Origin: an uncultured Lachnospiraceae bacterium
GTDB taxonomy: Bacteria; Bacillota; Clostridia; Lachnospirales; Lachnospiraceae
Direction of reading: 5' to 3'
Assembly (NCBI GenBank): GCA_946639085.1
Contig: CAMPBP010000099.1
Coordinates: 1 to 5,803 of the forward strand
Length of the DNA stretch: 5,803 nucleotides
A program made the position numbers and the translations under genes. The number at the start of each line of letters is the position of its first letter. The first letter of the stretch is position 1. Shown piece after piece: positions 1 to 5,803 of this stretch. The notes beneath the pieces were generated by a model that was not told the DNA's origin, made no database searches, and saw only the letters and a program-made list of their open reading frames with translations.

Positions 1-312
1 GTGAGCGTATTTTCCGATAAAGATGATCTTATCGGGATCGTATTCTCCGTCAGTTTCAAGTTGATGCCTTATAACGCTGTAACGAAGCACCTCCGAAACG
101 GTATTGAACATATTGGTCGTATGTACTTCGGAGTCATAATAATCAAGCCTGTACTCGTCAAGAGATATCTGGACTTTCTCATAGTCATCACCAAAACGCG
201 TATAGGCAGTTGAATAATAGTTATATATGCATATACAGGCGACTGTCAGCACTGCGGACAACGCCTGTAATATGATAAAAAAGTATTTTTTGAAATTGAA
301 TCTTTTAAGCAT
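1..312 (-). CDS. Probable sensor histidine kinase, N-terminal part (runs off the left edge)
   Basis: Reading from the ATG at 312-310 gives 104 open codons with no stop before the window edge, so the C-terminal part of the gene is missing. The product starts with a short basic stretch (MLKRFNFKK), followed by one hydrophobic membrane segment at about residues 10-33. A polar, Tyr- and Asp-rich stretch follows, probably the start of an extracytoplasmic sensor region. No kinase motif (H-box, N-box) is inside the window. The histidine kinase call rests on context: the ATG overlaps the stop of an OmpR-family response regulator as TGATG, the usual regulator-then-kinase arrangement with translational coupling. 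A weak AAGG lies 13 bases upstream of the ATG, so reinitiation after the regulator gene is likely. It could instead be another membrane protein, but the layout makes a kinase by far the likeliest. Confidence 0.8.
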   Translation of the reverse strand, partial: MLKRFNFKKYFFIILQALSAVLTVACICIYNYYSTAYTRFGDDYEKVQISLDEYRLDYYDSEVHTTNMFNTVSEVLRYSVIRHQLETDGEYDPDKIIFIGKYAH

Positions 313-1004
313 CAGATCTTATCAACCTTATATCCGACACCCCAAACAACTTTAAGATATCTGGGCTCTCTCGGATTAATCTCAATTTTTTCACGAATGT
401 GTCTGATATGAACGGCAACGGTATTGTCAGCACCGATAGCCTGCTCGTTCCAGATCTTTTCATAAATCTGATCGATGGAGAATACTCTTCCCTGATTCTT
501 CACAAGCAAAAGAAGAATGTTATATTCGATGGGTGTAAGTTTAACGGGCTCATCGTCTACAAATACCTCTTTCGTATCGTCATGGATTACAAGACCGCCG
601 ACCTGATAAACTTCCATGGAATCCTGCGGAATATTTCCAAGCTTTGTATATCTTCTAAGCTGGCTTTTTACTCTCGCAACGAGTTCAAGCGGATTAAAAG
701 GCTTGGGAAGATAATCATCCGCACCGATGTTAAGTCCCAGAATCTTATCGGGATCTTCAGTTTTGGCAGAAAGAATTATTATCGGAATGCTGGATGATTC
801 TCTGATCTTCAAAATGGCGTGGATACCGTCCATTCGGGGCATCATCACGTCAATTATCAGAAGCTGTACATCGTTTGATTTCAAAGCCTCGATGGCCTCG
901 ATACCGTCAAATGCTTTGATAACTTCAAAACCTTCCTGTAAAAGATAGATCTCAATAGCATCAACTATTTCACGGTCGTCGTCGCAAACAAGAATTTTAG
1001 CCAT
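312..1004 (-). CDS. OmpR/PhoB-family two-component response regulator
   Basis: This 230-residue protein is a normal-length OmpR-class transcription regulator, acting in the cytoplasm on DNA. The receiver domain covers about residues 1-120. It shows the acidic triplet D8-D9-D10, the phospho-acceptor D52 in IIDVMMPRMDG, the switch Ser79 in ILSAK, Tyr98 and the conserved Lys101 in LPKPF. The C-terminal winged-helix domain (about 130-229) has LTPIEYNILLLL, the recognition-helix stretch DNTVAVHIRHIREKIE, and the wing end VVWGVGYKV, all typical of PhoB/VanR/WalR relatives. The ATG at 1004 has a GAAAGGA ribosome site 13 bases upstream. The next gene overlaps its stop codon and is probably the partner kinase. 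What signal and targets it serves cannot be told from the sequence. The family call is firm, but no specific gene name is justified. Confidence 0.96.
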   Translation of the reverse strand: MAKILVCDDDREIVDAIEIYLLQEGFEVIKAFDGIEAIEALKSNDVQLLIIDVMMPRMDGIHAILKIRESSSIPIIILSAKTEDPDKILGLNIGADDYLPKPFNPLELVARVKSQLRRYTKLGNIPQDSMEVYQVGGLVIHDDTKEVFVDDEPVKLTPIEYNILLLLVKNQGRVFSIDQIYEKIWNEQAIGADNTVAVHIRHIREKIEINPREPRYLKVVWGVGYKVDKI

Positions 1005-1119
1005 AAATTGTATGTTTTCCTTTCAAAAAACTAAATTCACATAATACATAACAAACGATATCATTAAACTTTTAAACCGATTGTCATAATTCTTTAAGGT
1101 TTTTTTAAATTTGGCGGAT
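1005..1119 (-). promoter_or_regulatory. AT-rich intergenic region, likely promoter of the two-component operon
   Basis: This 115-base gap is much longer than any other gap in the window, so transcription of the regulator/kinase pair probably starts here. On the minus strand there is a -10-like TATTAT at 1046-1041, about 36 bases before the ATG, but the matching -35 position (GTTTAA) is poor. An isolated -35-like ATGACA at 1087-1082 has no good -10 at 17 bases. Short TTAAA words recur at 1108, 1097 and 1075 (minus-strand starts), 11 and 22 bases apart, which could be a regulator-binding phase or plain AT-richness. No GC-rich hairpin with a T-run is seen after the yraN stop, so read-through from the upstream operon is possible. 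Confidence 0.35.
1018..1024 (-). promoter_or_regulatory. Ribosome binding site of the response regulator
   Basis: GAAAGGA on the minus strand lies 13 bases before the ATG at 1004. The spacing is long, but no other in-frame start codon sits closer to it. The encoded start MAKILVCDDD fits the family's N-terminus exactly. Confidence 0.6.
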
Positions 1120-1491
1120 TTAACACTCAAAAGCGTTGATAATATGCCGGATTTCTTCTTTTTCGATGGAAATAACATCAAATCTGACCGGAGTGTCATC
1201 GGGATACCGATTGGTATAAAGAAAATGCTTCGCCGCCTTACATATCCTGCTCATCTTGTTCTTTGTAACGGCTTCAAAACCATACCCCGACAAATGAGAC
1301 TCACGATATTTAACTTCGGCAAAAACGATATACTCTTTTACCCCGCAACCAACATTGATACCGTCTTTAAACACTATATCAATCTCGCAGTCCCGCAGCC
1401 TGTAATTACGCACTATGACTTCATAGCCGCTTTCATTCAAAAATCTGACCGCAAGATCTTCCCCTGCATTACCCTTATTATGTGTATCCAT
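1120..1491 (-). CDS. yraN: UPF0102 family protein YraN (nuclease-fold)
   Basis: This 123-residue protein has the usual length and motif order of the UPF0102/YraN family, which has a restriction-endonuclease-like fold but no settled function. Visible motifs are GNAGEDLAVRFL with E11 near the N-terminus, VRNYRLRDCEIDIV with E36 and D38, FAEVKYR with E59 and K61 (the D...E-x-K pattern of PD-(D/E)XK nucleases), the AVTKNKMSRI helix, and VRFDVISI plus INAFEC at the C-terminus. Most relatives have GEID where this one has CEID, but the acidic residues are kept. The stretch between EIDIV and FAEVK looks somewhat longer than usual. The ATG overlaps the stop of the FlhB-like gene by one base (TAATG), with AGGAAGG just upstream. 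YraN genes are commonly found beside rnhB in Firmicutes, which supports the call and a possible link to nucleic acid maintenance. Confidence 0.92.
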   Translation of the reverse strand: MDTHNKGNAGEDLAVRFLNESGYEVIVRNYRLRDCEIDIVFKDGINVGCGVKEYIVFAEVKYRESHLSGYGFEAVTKNKMSRICKAAKHFLYTNRYPDDTPVRFDVISIEKEEIRHIINAFEC

Positions 1492-1790
1492 TAACCCTTC
1501 CTGTCCATTTTACCCTTTATCTTGTCCATTGCATCCACAAACACCAATATTTCCGCAACTACTTCATAAAGTTCCGGGGGAATTGCATCTCCGACCTCCA
1601 GTTTTGACAACGTCTTGGCAAGCTGTTCATCCTTATGGATCGGAATGTTTTCCTCACTCGCTTTTTCGATGATCTTCTCCGCGATCAATCCCTGACCGGT
1701 AGCCAGGACTCTGGGCGCTATGTCTTCGGGATTGTATTCCAGCGCTATGGCCTGTTTTGCAGGCTTTTTCTTGTTGTTATCATATTCCAT
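1491..1790 (-). CDS. FlhB C-terminal-like protein (EscU/YscU/HrcU family, YlqH-like)
   Basis: This 99-residue soluble protein has no membrane segment. From about residue 13 it follows the cytoplasmic C-terminal domain of the flagellar/type III export switch FlhB: QAIALEYNPEDIAPRVLATG, LIAEKIIEKASEENIPI, DEQLAKTLSKLEVGDAIP and ELYEVVAEILVFVDAMD. FlhB is a membrane protein of more than 300 residues that cuts itself at NPTH; the equivalent place here, residues 9-12, reads KPAK. The protein therefore corresponds to the free post-cleavage fragment and cannot self-cleave in the known way. B. subtilis YlqH and H. pylori HP1575 are known stand-alone proteins of this type. It starts 8 bases after a FliK-like gene and ends overlapping yraN. 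In flagella, FliK's C-terminus acts with the FlhB C-terminus to switch export substrates, so a functional pair is likely here, though its target is unknown. It may assist flagellar export or do something unrelated. Confidence 0.9.
   Translation of the reverse strand: MEYDNNKKKPAKQAIALEYNPEDIAPRVLATGQGLIAEKIIEKASEENIPIHKDEQLAKTLSKLEVGDAIPPELYEVVAEILVFVDAMDKIKGKMDRKG
1496..1502 (-). promoter_or_regulatory. Ribosome binding site of yraN
   Basis: AGGAAGG lies inside the last codons of the FlhB-like gene, 4 bases before the yraN ATG. Together with the TAATG overlap it fixes the yraN start and suggests coupled translation of the two genes. Confidence 0.6.
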
Positions 1791-1798
1791 ATTAAGAC

Positions 1799-3547
1799 CT
1801 ATACCCTCGCATCGAATGACGTATCCGAGAAAAGAAGGTGTCTTTCGTTATCTTCAAGCATACGCATTATAGGCGAAACCTCATCCTTTTTCGTACTAAC
1901 GCTGGCTTCAAAGGAATAACCCTTTTCGTTTAATCTTTTATCAAGATAATCAAGATGATGCTCGATAAAAATAAGTGTATCTTCATCCTTCATCGTAAAA
2001 TTGGTGGTTATATGCATATCTCTCATCTTAACAAGCACGTCCGTCGGACCGAGATTTGCCATATCAAGATGAATAAACGCAGAAAGTTCTCCGTCCGAAG
2101 CCGCAAGATTTTTCTTGTTCTTAAATACATACAGTTCCGAATTTGCACTGTTCTCGTCGTTATGAAAAGGTATCTGAATATAAGGGACATAGTGATTTAA
2201 ATCATTCATGAATTCTATGTTTTCCCTTAAGTTATTGATTCCTTCTTTGGCGCCCGTAAATTTCTCGGTGCTTTCGTTTATTGCATTTAAAAGATTTTTC
2301 GTGTCACTGAAGAGTTTTTCGTAAAGCTGTTTAACTTCGGCTTTGTCTTTCAATTCCTCCACATCCAAAGACCAGTTTGAAGAAAAAGCTTTGTTGAACA
2401 GTTCTTTAACGCTGTCTTTCTCAAACAGCTTGCTTATGTCGGCCAAAACGTCTCTCGAAACCGTCTCTGTTGTGTTTTCGTTTAACGGCAGACTGTCGTT
2501 CTTATTGTTCGTTACATTTTCTTTATTAACCGGTACTTCCTGTTCTTTACCGTCAACAATAACTTTCTGTGTTCCCGCCATTTCCGATGTCTCCTCGGAT
2601 TGAGGGGGTTCTGCGGGAAGAAAACTTCTCTCAGCGGAAATATCGCTTACAAAAGCCTTCAAAGCATCAACCACCGCCCCTTTACCGTTATCCAAAGAAG
2701 AAAGAAGCTTTTCCGTATCGTTAAGGGAAATATTAAGCTCTTTTGCATCATTTAACAAAGCATTTATCTCATTTGAGATGTCTGTTTTTGCACTTCCTGA
2801 AAGGACTTCCGACAAACTGTCGGTAAGGTTTGAAAGAGCTTCAAGCATAGGATTTTTAAGTACTTCAAGCCCAAGCTGTTTAGCGCTTTCATCAGAAACG
2901 TTAAGCCCTTTTATCACATCTTCAACCAAAGAATCGGAAATCCTGGTAAATGCCTCGGATACCGAATTTTCCATATTCATATATGCTTTGTATTGAGAAA
3001 GGTTGGCATCGTTTATCGGAATATCCATCTGTTTAAGATCGACAATGGATTTAACGCTTGCCTCGGGAAACAGCGCAACGTCCCTGTACGCCTCAATAAG
3101 AGAATTGCGGTCGATGGGATTACCGTATTCCATATTTCTTGCGGTCATCTCCAAAGAACGCTCGTTTATGGGAAGTCCTGCCTGTTTAAGTGCGGACTGA
3201 GCCGTATTCTGAAGATTTGTATTCTGATACAAAGGACGTATCGAAATGTCACGTCCCGAAACTTTCTGAATCTCAAAAAGAATGAGAGATCCTTTTTCAA
3301 AATTTACGGATGAGGAATTTTGAGCGTTTATTGTAACTCCGCTCTGAGTAAGAATCGAAATTGATTTATCGGTCTGGGCTGTCACTTTTCCGAGTATCGT
3401 ATCTCCGACGCTCAGATTATCGATCATCTCGATAACGGCCTGCTTGGTCGCATCAGAAGCCGCAACAGAGGCATCGGTCGCTGTTGTCTGGTTTTGATTG
3501 ATATCGGTTGGTGTAAACTGTGAAAATATGCTCGGTATCAGTGCCAT
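1799..3547 (-). CDS. Large FliK-like protein (hook-length-control-like, YlqG position)
   Basis: This 582-residue protein is probably cytoplasmic, with no signal peptide or membrane segment. The N-terminal 30 residues are Gln/Thr/Ala-rich and look disordered. Residues 45-105 look beta-rich (LSVGDTILGKVTAQ, GSLILFEIQKV). Residues 115-300 look helical and carry three similar motifs: LPINERSL (125), NPIDRNSL (143) and IPINDANL (176). Residues 310-365 form an acidic, Asn/Pro-rich low-complexity linker. The C-terminal part (about 455-555) resembles the FliK C-terminal domain: YIQIPF, then ELYVFKN, FIHLDMANLGPTDVLVKM, a hydrophobic strand near TLIFIEHHLDYLDKRL, and a final strand GYSFEASVST. Family similarity is judged by pattern only. 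The start has GAGGG 4 bases upstream. It sits between rnhB and an FlhB-C-like gene, as ylqG does in B. subtilis, which supports a FliK/FlhB-type pair. Whether it measures length, is exported, or works in flagella at all is unknown. Confidence 0.75.
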   Translation of the reverse strand: MALIPSIFSQFTPTDINQNQTTATDASVAASDATKQAVIEMIDNLSVGDTILGKVTAQTDKSISILTQSGVTINAQNSSSVNFEKGSLILFEIQKVSGRDISIRPLYQNTNLQNTAQSALKQAGLPINERSLEMTARNMEYGNPIDRNSLIEAYRDVALFPEASVKSIVDLKQMDIPINDANLSQYKAYMNMENSVSEAFTRISDSLVEDVIKGLNVSDESAKQLGLEVLKNPMLEALSNLTDSLSEVLSGSAKTDISNEINALLNDAKELNISLNDTEKLLSSLDNGKGAVVDALKAFVSDISAERSFLPAEPPQSEETSEMAGTQKVIVDGKEQEVPVNKENVTNNKNDSLPLNENTTETVSRDVLADISKLFEKDSVKELFNKAFSSNWSLDVEELKDKAEVKQLYEKLFSDTKNLLNAINESTEKFTGAKEGINNLRENIEFMNDLNHYVPYIQIPFHNDENSANSELYVFKNKKNLAASDGELSAFIHLDMANLGPTDVLVKMRDMHITTNFTMKDEDTLIFIEHHLDYLDKRLNEKGYSFEASVSTKKDEVSPIMRMLEDNERHLLFSDTSFDARV

Positions 3548-3551
3548 ATCG

Positions 3552-3556
3552 CCCTC
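3552..3556 (-). promoter_or_regulatory. Ribosome binding site of the FliK-like gene
   Basis: GAGGG lies 4 bases before the ATG at 3547, in the 34-base gap after the rnhB stop. It supports this start. An ATG slightly upstream (3560-3558) is out of frame. Confidence 0.55.
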
Positions 3557-3581
3557 GCATTTAAAGATATAACAGTTTTGT

Positions 3582-4334
3582 TTAAATAAAATTCTTTATA
3601 AAAGTATTTCTGTGTATCGGAGTTTTGCCATATTTCTTTAACGCTTCAATATGCTTTGCGCTGCCGTACCCTTTGTTATCTTTAAAACCGTATTCGGGGT
3701 ACATAGCATCATATTCCACCATAAGACGGTCCCTTGTAACCTTGGCAATGATGCTTGCGGCTGCGATTGAAACGCTTCTGGCATCTCCTTTAATGATAGC
3801 GACCTGTTTAATATCCACTTCTGGTATGGTAACGGCGTCGTTTAACAAAACATCGGGTTTAACCTTAAGATTGCCTATAGCCTGCCTCATTGCCTCATAA
3901 GTGGCATTTAAGATATTGATCTCATCAATTCTCTCGGGTCCTATATATCCAAGTCCTGTCGCAACGGCTTCCTTCATGATAACGTCATATAGTTCTTCAC
4001 GTTTCTTTTCGCTTAACTGCTTGGAATCGTTTAGATACAGTATCTTACTGTCTTTGGGCAATATAACCGCACCCGCAACAACAGGGCCCGCAAGAGGGCC
4101 TCTTCCGACTTCGTCAATACCGCATATATATCCCAACGATTCGTATTTATGCTCGAATTCCTTGAGTTTTTCGGTACGCTCAATCTCCTTTTTGAGATCT
4201 TCGATCTTCTTAAAGGCTTTTGCTACGAGATTTTGTACTCCCGGACGATCATCATCTTTATGATCTGCTACAAACAGCTCCATCTTATCAAGGGGAGTGT
4301 CGTCAAATTGTTTCTTTATTTCACCGATAGTCAT
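3582..4334 (-). CDS. rnhB: Ribonuclease HII
   Basis: RNase HII cuts the RNA strand of RNA-DNA hybrids and removes single ribonucleotides from DNA, using metal ions held by four acidic residues. At 250 residues the protein has the long form seen in Bacillus (about 255), with an N-terminal extension of roughly 68 residues that in Bacillus-type enzymes helps bind the hybrid. Catalytic candidates are D74 and E75 in GIDEVGRGPLAGP, D166 in DVLLNDAV, and D184 in IIKGDARSVSIAAASIIAKV. The family signature continues with TRDRLM, KGYGSAKHIEALKKYG and TPIHRNTF. The ATG overlaps the signal peptidase stop by one base (TAATG); the nearest ribosome-site-like word is a weak GGGG, so translation probably depends on coupling. 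The start MTIGEIKKQF matches the extension's usual beginning. Its neighbours agree with the common Firmicute rbgA-rnhB cluster. Confidence 0.97.
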   Translation of the reverse strand: MTIGEIKKQFDDTPLDKMELFVADHKDDDRPGVQNLVAKAFKKIEDLKKEIERTEKLKEFEHKYESLGYICGIDEVGRGPLAGPVVAGAVILPKDSKILYLNDSKQLSEKKREELYDVIMKEAVATGLGYIGPERIDEINILNATYEAMRQAIGNLKVKPDVLLNDAVTIPEVDIKQVAIIKGDARSVSIAAASIIAKVTRDRLMVEYDAMYPEYGFKDNKGYGSAKHIEALKKYGKTPIHRNTFIKNFI

Positions 4335-4864
4335 TATTTAACTACCCCAAACTGTTTTAAAGGATATATCCTAACCCATACTTTACCGATTATCTCGTTT
4401 CTGTGAACGGGACCCACGGAAAATCGGCTGTCTTCGGAATCGTTTCTGTTGTCACCCATAACAAAATATTCATCGTCGCCCAAAGTCATGGGTTCAAGAA
4501 GACTTCCAAACTTCTTAATTACTTCACGACCGTAGTTTTCTTCGAGTACTTCACCGTCTATAAGTATCTCACCGGCTTCTGTAAGCTGTACGGTTTCACC
4601 GGGTAAACCTATAACTCTTTTAACATAATTCTTGCCCGAACCGTCTCTGAAAGGAAATACAACTATATCAAATCTTTCCGGCTCATGAAATCTGTATGAT
4701 ATCTTGTTTAGAATAAGATGATTGCCGTCAAACAAAGTATTGTTCATCGAATCACCGTATACAACGGTCTTCTGGCCAACAAATTTGATGATAAGAAGCG
4801 TAATGACAATTACAACCAGAAAATAAATGCTTGTACTGAGTGCTTCTCTTAACTTATCGTTCAT
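4334..4864 (-). CDS. lepB: Type I signal peptidase
   Basis: This membrane-bound peptidase removes signal peptides from exported proteins on the outer face of the membrane. The 176-residue product has a short cytoplasmic start, one membrane anchor at about residues 13-29 (YFLVVIVITLLIIKFV), and the Ser-Lys catalytic domain. Ser39 lies in VYGDSMNNTL and Lys82 in YVKRVIGLPGE. The late boxes GDNRNDSEDSR (137-147) and VGPV follow, and the protein ends RIYPLKQFGVVK. The length is typical of the short Gram-positive SipS class. The usual Pro in SM-x-P-T-L is Asn42 here, a small deviation. AAGGAG lies 13 bases before the ATG, just after the rbgA stop. The next gene, rnhB, overlaps its stop codon. The gene just upstream of rbgA may encode a second signal peptidase, so the symbol is generic (lepB or sipS would both fit). 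Confidence 0.95.
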   Translation of the reverse strand: MNDKLREALSTSIYFLVVIVITLLIIKFVGQKTVVYGDSMNNTLFDGNHLILNKISYRFHEPERFDIVVFPFRDGSGKNYVKRVIGLPGETVQLTEAGEILIDGEVLEENYGREVIKKFGSLLEPMTLGDDEYFVMGDNRNDSEDSRFSVGPVHRNEIIGKVWVRIYPLKQFGVVK

Positions 4865-4877
4865 AATATAATATCGA

Positions 4878-4883
4878 CTCCTT
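4878..4883 (-). promoter_or_regulatory. Ribosome binding site of lepB
   Basis: A perfect AAGGAG begins 2 bases after the rbgA stop codon. The 13-base spacer to the ATG at 4864 is long, but none of the four in-frame codons between them (CGA, TAT, TAT, ATT) is a usual start. Confidence 0.65.
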
Positions 4884-4885
4884 CA

Positions 4886-5770
4886 TTATGGTCTTTCCAG
4901 TGTGATTTTTCCGAGTTTTCCGCCCCTGAAATCATCAAGCAGTCTCGCAGATGCCCTTACGATATCGTAAGAACCGCCTTTTTTAAGACAATTGTAAAAA
5001 GCGGCAACCTTATCGAGCATCAAAGATTCATATGTCACAAACTGCATTTCCGAAATATCGGTTTCAAACAGTTCATCGTCTATGGAGAACTTCTTCAAAA
5101 TATCGGGATATTCTTTCTTAAAGTAATTAAGAAGCGATCCCGCCAGTTCTTCGGGTATCAGAATGTTGTCGTTTATCGAACCGATCAGTGCAAGTCTTAA
5201 ACCCACATTCTGATCTTCAAACTTGGGCCACAATATTCCCGGAGTATCCAGAAGTTCCAGGTCGGAATTTACCTTGATCCACTGTTTTCCTTTCGTAACT
5301 CCCGGCTTATCTCCGGTCTTTGCAATGTTTCTGCCGCAAAACGCATTGATAAAAGTCGATTTTCCCACATTCGGAATACCGACTACCATGGCTCTTATGG
5401 GCTGATTCATTATGCCACGTTTAAGATTTCTTTCGATCTTTTCTGCACAAAGTTCTTTCACCTTCGGAAGAACGTTTCGAAGACCTTCTTTATTCTTGCT
5501 GTTAAGGAAAAGGACCGATATACCTTTATCTTCGAAGTATTTTTTCCATTCGTTCCCTATATTTTTATCGGCAAGATCGGCCTTGTTTAAAAGAACCATT
5601 CTGTATTTATTTTTACACATTTTATCGATATCGGGATTTCTCGAAGAAAGAGGACATCTGGCGTCCACTATCTCGATGATAAGTTCAACAAGATTAAGAT
5701 CCGCAATCATCTGCTTCTTAGCCTTGTTCATATGTCCCGGATACCAATTTATGTTTCTGATATCACTCAT
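4886..5770 (-). CDS. rbgA: Ribosome biogenesis GTPase RbgA (YlqF)
   Basis: RbgA is a circularly permuted GTPase that helps late assembly of the 50S ribosomal subunit; in B. subtilis it is essential. The 294-residue product has the family's order of motifs: INWYPGHMNKAKKQM at the start, with His13 matching the catalytic His of B. subtilis RbgA, then G4 NKAD (62-65) and G5 NSK (90-92). These are followed by G1 GIPNVGKST (131-139), G2 Thr159 in KPGVTKGKQW, and G3 DTPG (175-178). Having G4-G5 before G1-G3 is the hallmark of the permuted YlqF/YawG family. The C-terminal third (about 200-290) is the helical RNA-binding part, including LLDDFRGGKLGKITLE. AAGGTG just before the ATG supports the start, which lies 3 bases after an upstream stop. 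Its place ahead of rnhB matches the B. subtilis operon. Confidence 0.97.
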   Translation of the reverse strand: MSDIRNINWYPGHMNKAKKQMIADLNLVELIIEIVDARCPLSSRNPDIDKMCKNKYRMVLLNKADLADKNIGNEWKKYFEDKGISVLFLNSKNKEGLRNVLPKVKELCAEKIERNLKRGIMNQPIRAMVVGIPNVGKSTFINAFCGRNIAKTGDKPGVTKGKQWIKVNSDLELLDTPGILWPKFEDQNVGLRLALIGSINDNILIPEELAGSLLNYFKKEYPDILKKFSIDDELFETDISEMQFVTYESLMLDKVAAFYNCLKKGGSYDIVRASARLLDDFRGGKLGKITLERP

Positions 5771-5773
5771 AAA

Positions 5774-5803
5774 TCACCTTACGATACCGAGCTGTTCAAG
5801 ATT
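5774..5803 (-). CDS. C-terminal end of an upstream gene, possibly a second signal peptidase
   Basis: The last nine codons before a TGA at 5776-5774 read NLEQLGIVR, ending 3 bases before the rbgA ATG, as expected for an operon. The rest lies outside the window. The tail resembles the end of the signal peptidase in this window (PLKQFGVVK), matching in the pattern L-x-Q-aromatic/aliphatic-G-V/I-V-basic. In B. subtilis rplS lies upstream of ylqF, and in some clostridia a signal peptidase gene lies between them. With only nine residues the identity, and even the reading frame, is an inference. Confidence 0.5.
   Translation of the reverse strand, partial: NLEQLGIVR
5775..5780 (-). promoter_or_regulatory. 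Ribosome binding site of rbgA
   Basis: AAGGTG overlaps the end of the upstream reading frame and sits 4 bases before the ATG at 5770. This fixes the rbgA start and implies close coupling to the upstream gene. Confidence 0.55.

Noticed and set aside
1..213. Plus-strand open frame at the left edge
   Set aside because: The minus strand is fully open for 104 codons, has a membrane segment, and is coupled to the regulator gene; the plus-strand frame is a shadow.
399..797. Plus-strand open frame of 132 codons inside the response regulator
   Set aside because: It lies antisense to a gene with a complete set of OmpR-family motifs, has no recognisable motif of its own, and is a frame shadow.
1091..1110. 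Possible terminator after yraN (TTTAA ... TTAAA with a T-run)
   Set aside because: The stem would be only about 5 A/T pairs, and in the minus-strand transcript the run is A rather than U, so it is not an intrinsic terminator for the operon.
1111..1494. Plus-strand open frame of 127 codons covering almost all of yraN
   Set aside because: The minus strand carries the UPF0102 motifs in order with a good ribosome site and coupled start; the plus-strand product resembles nothing known to me.
2440..2620. Frameshift or fusion joint in the FliK-like gene at its low-complexity linker (residues 310-365)
   Set aside because: The frame stays open through the linker, and such acidic/Asn/Pro-rich linkers before the C-terminal domain are normal in FliK-type proteins.
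3548..3581. Separate promoter for the FliK-like gene between rnhB and its start
   Set aside because: The 34-base gap holds no -35/-10 pair; the gene is more simply part of the upstream operon.

Overview
All genes in this window lie on the minus strand, so the window is read from its right end to its left. Gene content and order, together with moderately AT-rich DNA (judged by eye), point to a Gram-positive Firmicute, most likely a clostridium of the Lachnospiraceae type. The order rbgA/ylqF - (lepB) - rnhB - large FliK-like protein - small FlhB-C-like protein - yraN resembles the Bacillus subtilis order rplS - ylqF - rnhB - ylqG - ylqH, with signal peptidase and yraN genes added as is common in clostridia. 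The family-level assignment is an inference. No sequence search was run.

Right part (5803 to 4334): the last codons of an upstream gene, whose tail resembles that of a signal peptidase, then rbgA (50S ribosome-assembly GTPase), then a type I signal peptidase gene. Middle (4334 to 1491): rnhB (RNase HII), which overlaps the signal peptidase stop codon. It is followed by a 582-residue protein with a FliK-like C-terminus, and 8 bases later by a 99-residue protein matching only the cytoplasmic C-terminal part of the flagellar export switch FlhB. Next (1491 to 1120): yraN, a UPF0102 nuclease-fold protein, overlapping the FlhB-like gene by one base. Gaps in this block are 34 bases or less, so it is probably one operon mixing ribosome assembly, protein export, RNA/DNA maintenance and an orphan FliK/FlhB-type pair.

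Left part (1119 to 1): a 115-base AT-rich gap separates the operon from a two-component system. This consists of an OmpR-family response regulator (1004-312) and, overlapping its stop codon, the first 104 codons of a membrane protein that is almost certainly its sensor histidine kinase and runs off the left edge.

The most interesting part is the FliK-like/FlhB-C-like pair outside any flagellar operon. The FlhB-like protein has no membrane part, and KPAK stands where FlhB has its NPTH self-cleavage motif. Relatives of this pair are known (B. subtilis YlqG/YlqH), so it is not wholly new, but as far as I know its function is unsettled. No RNA genes, mobile elements, CRISPR arrays or convincing terminators were seen.
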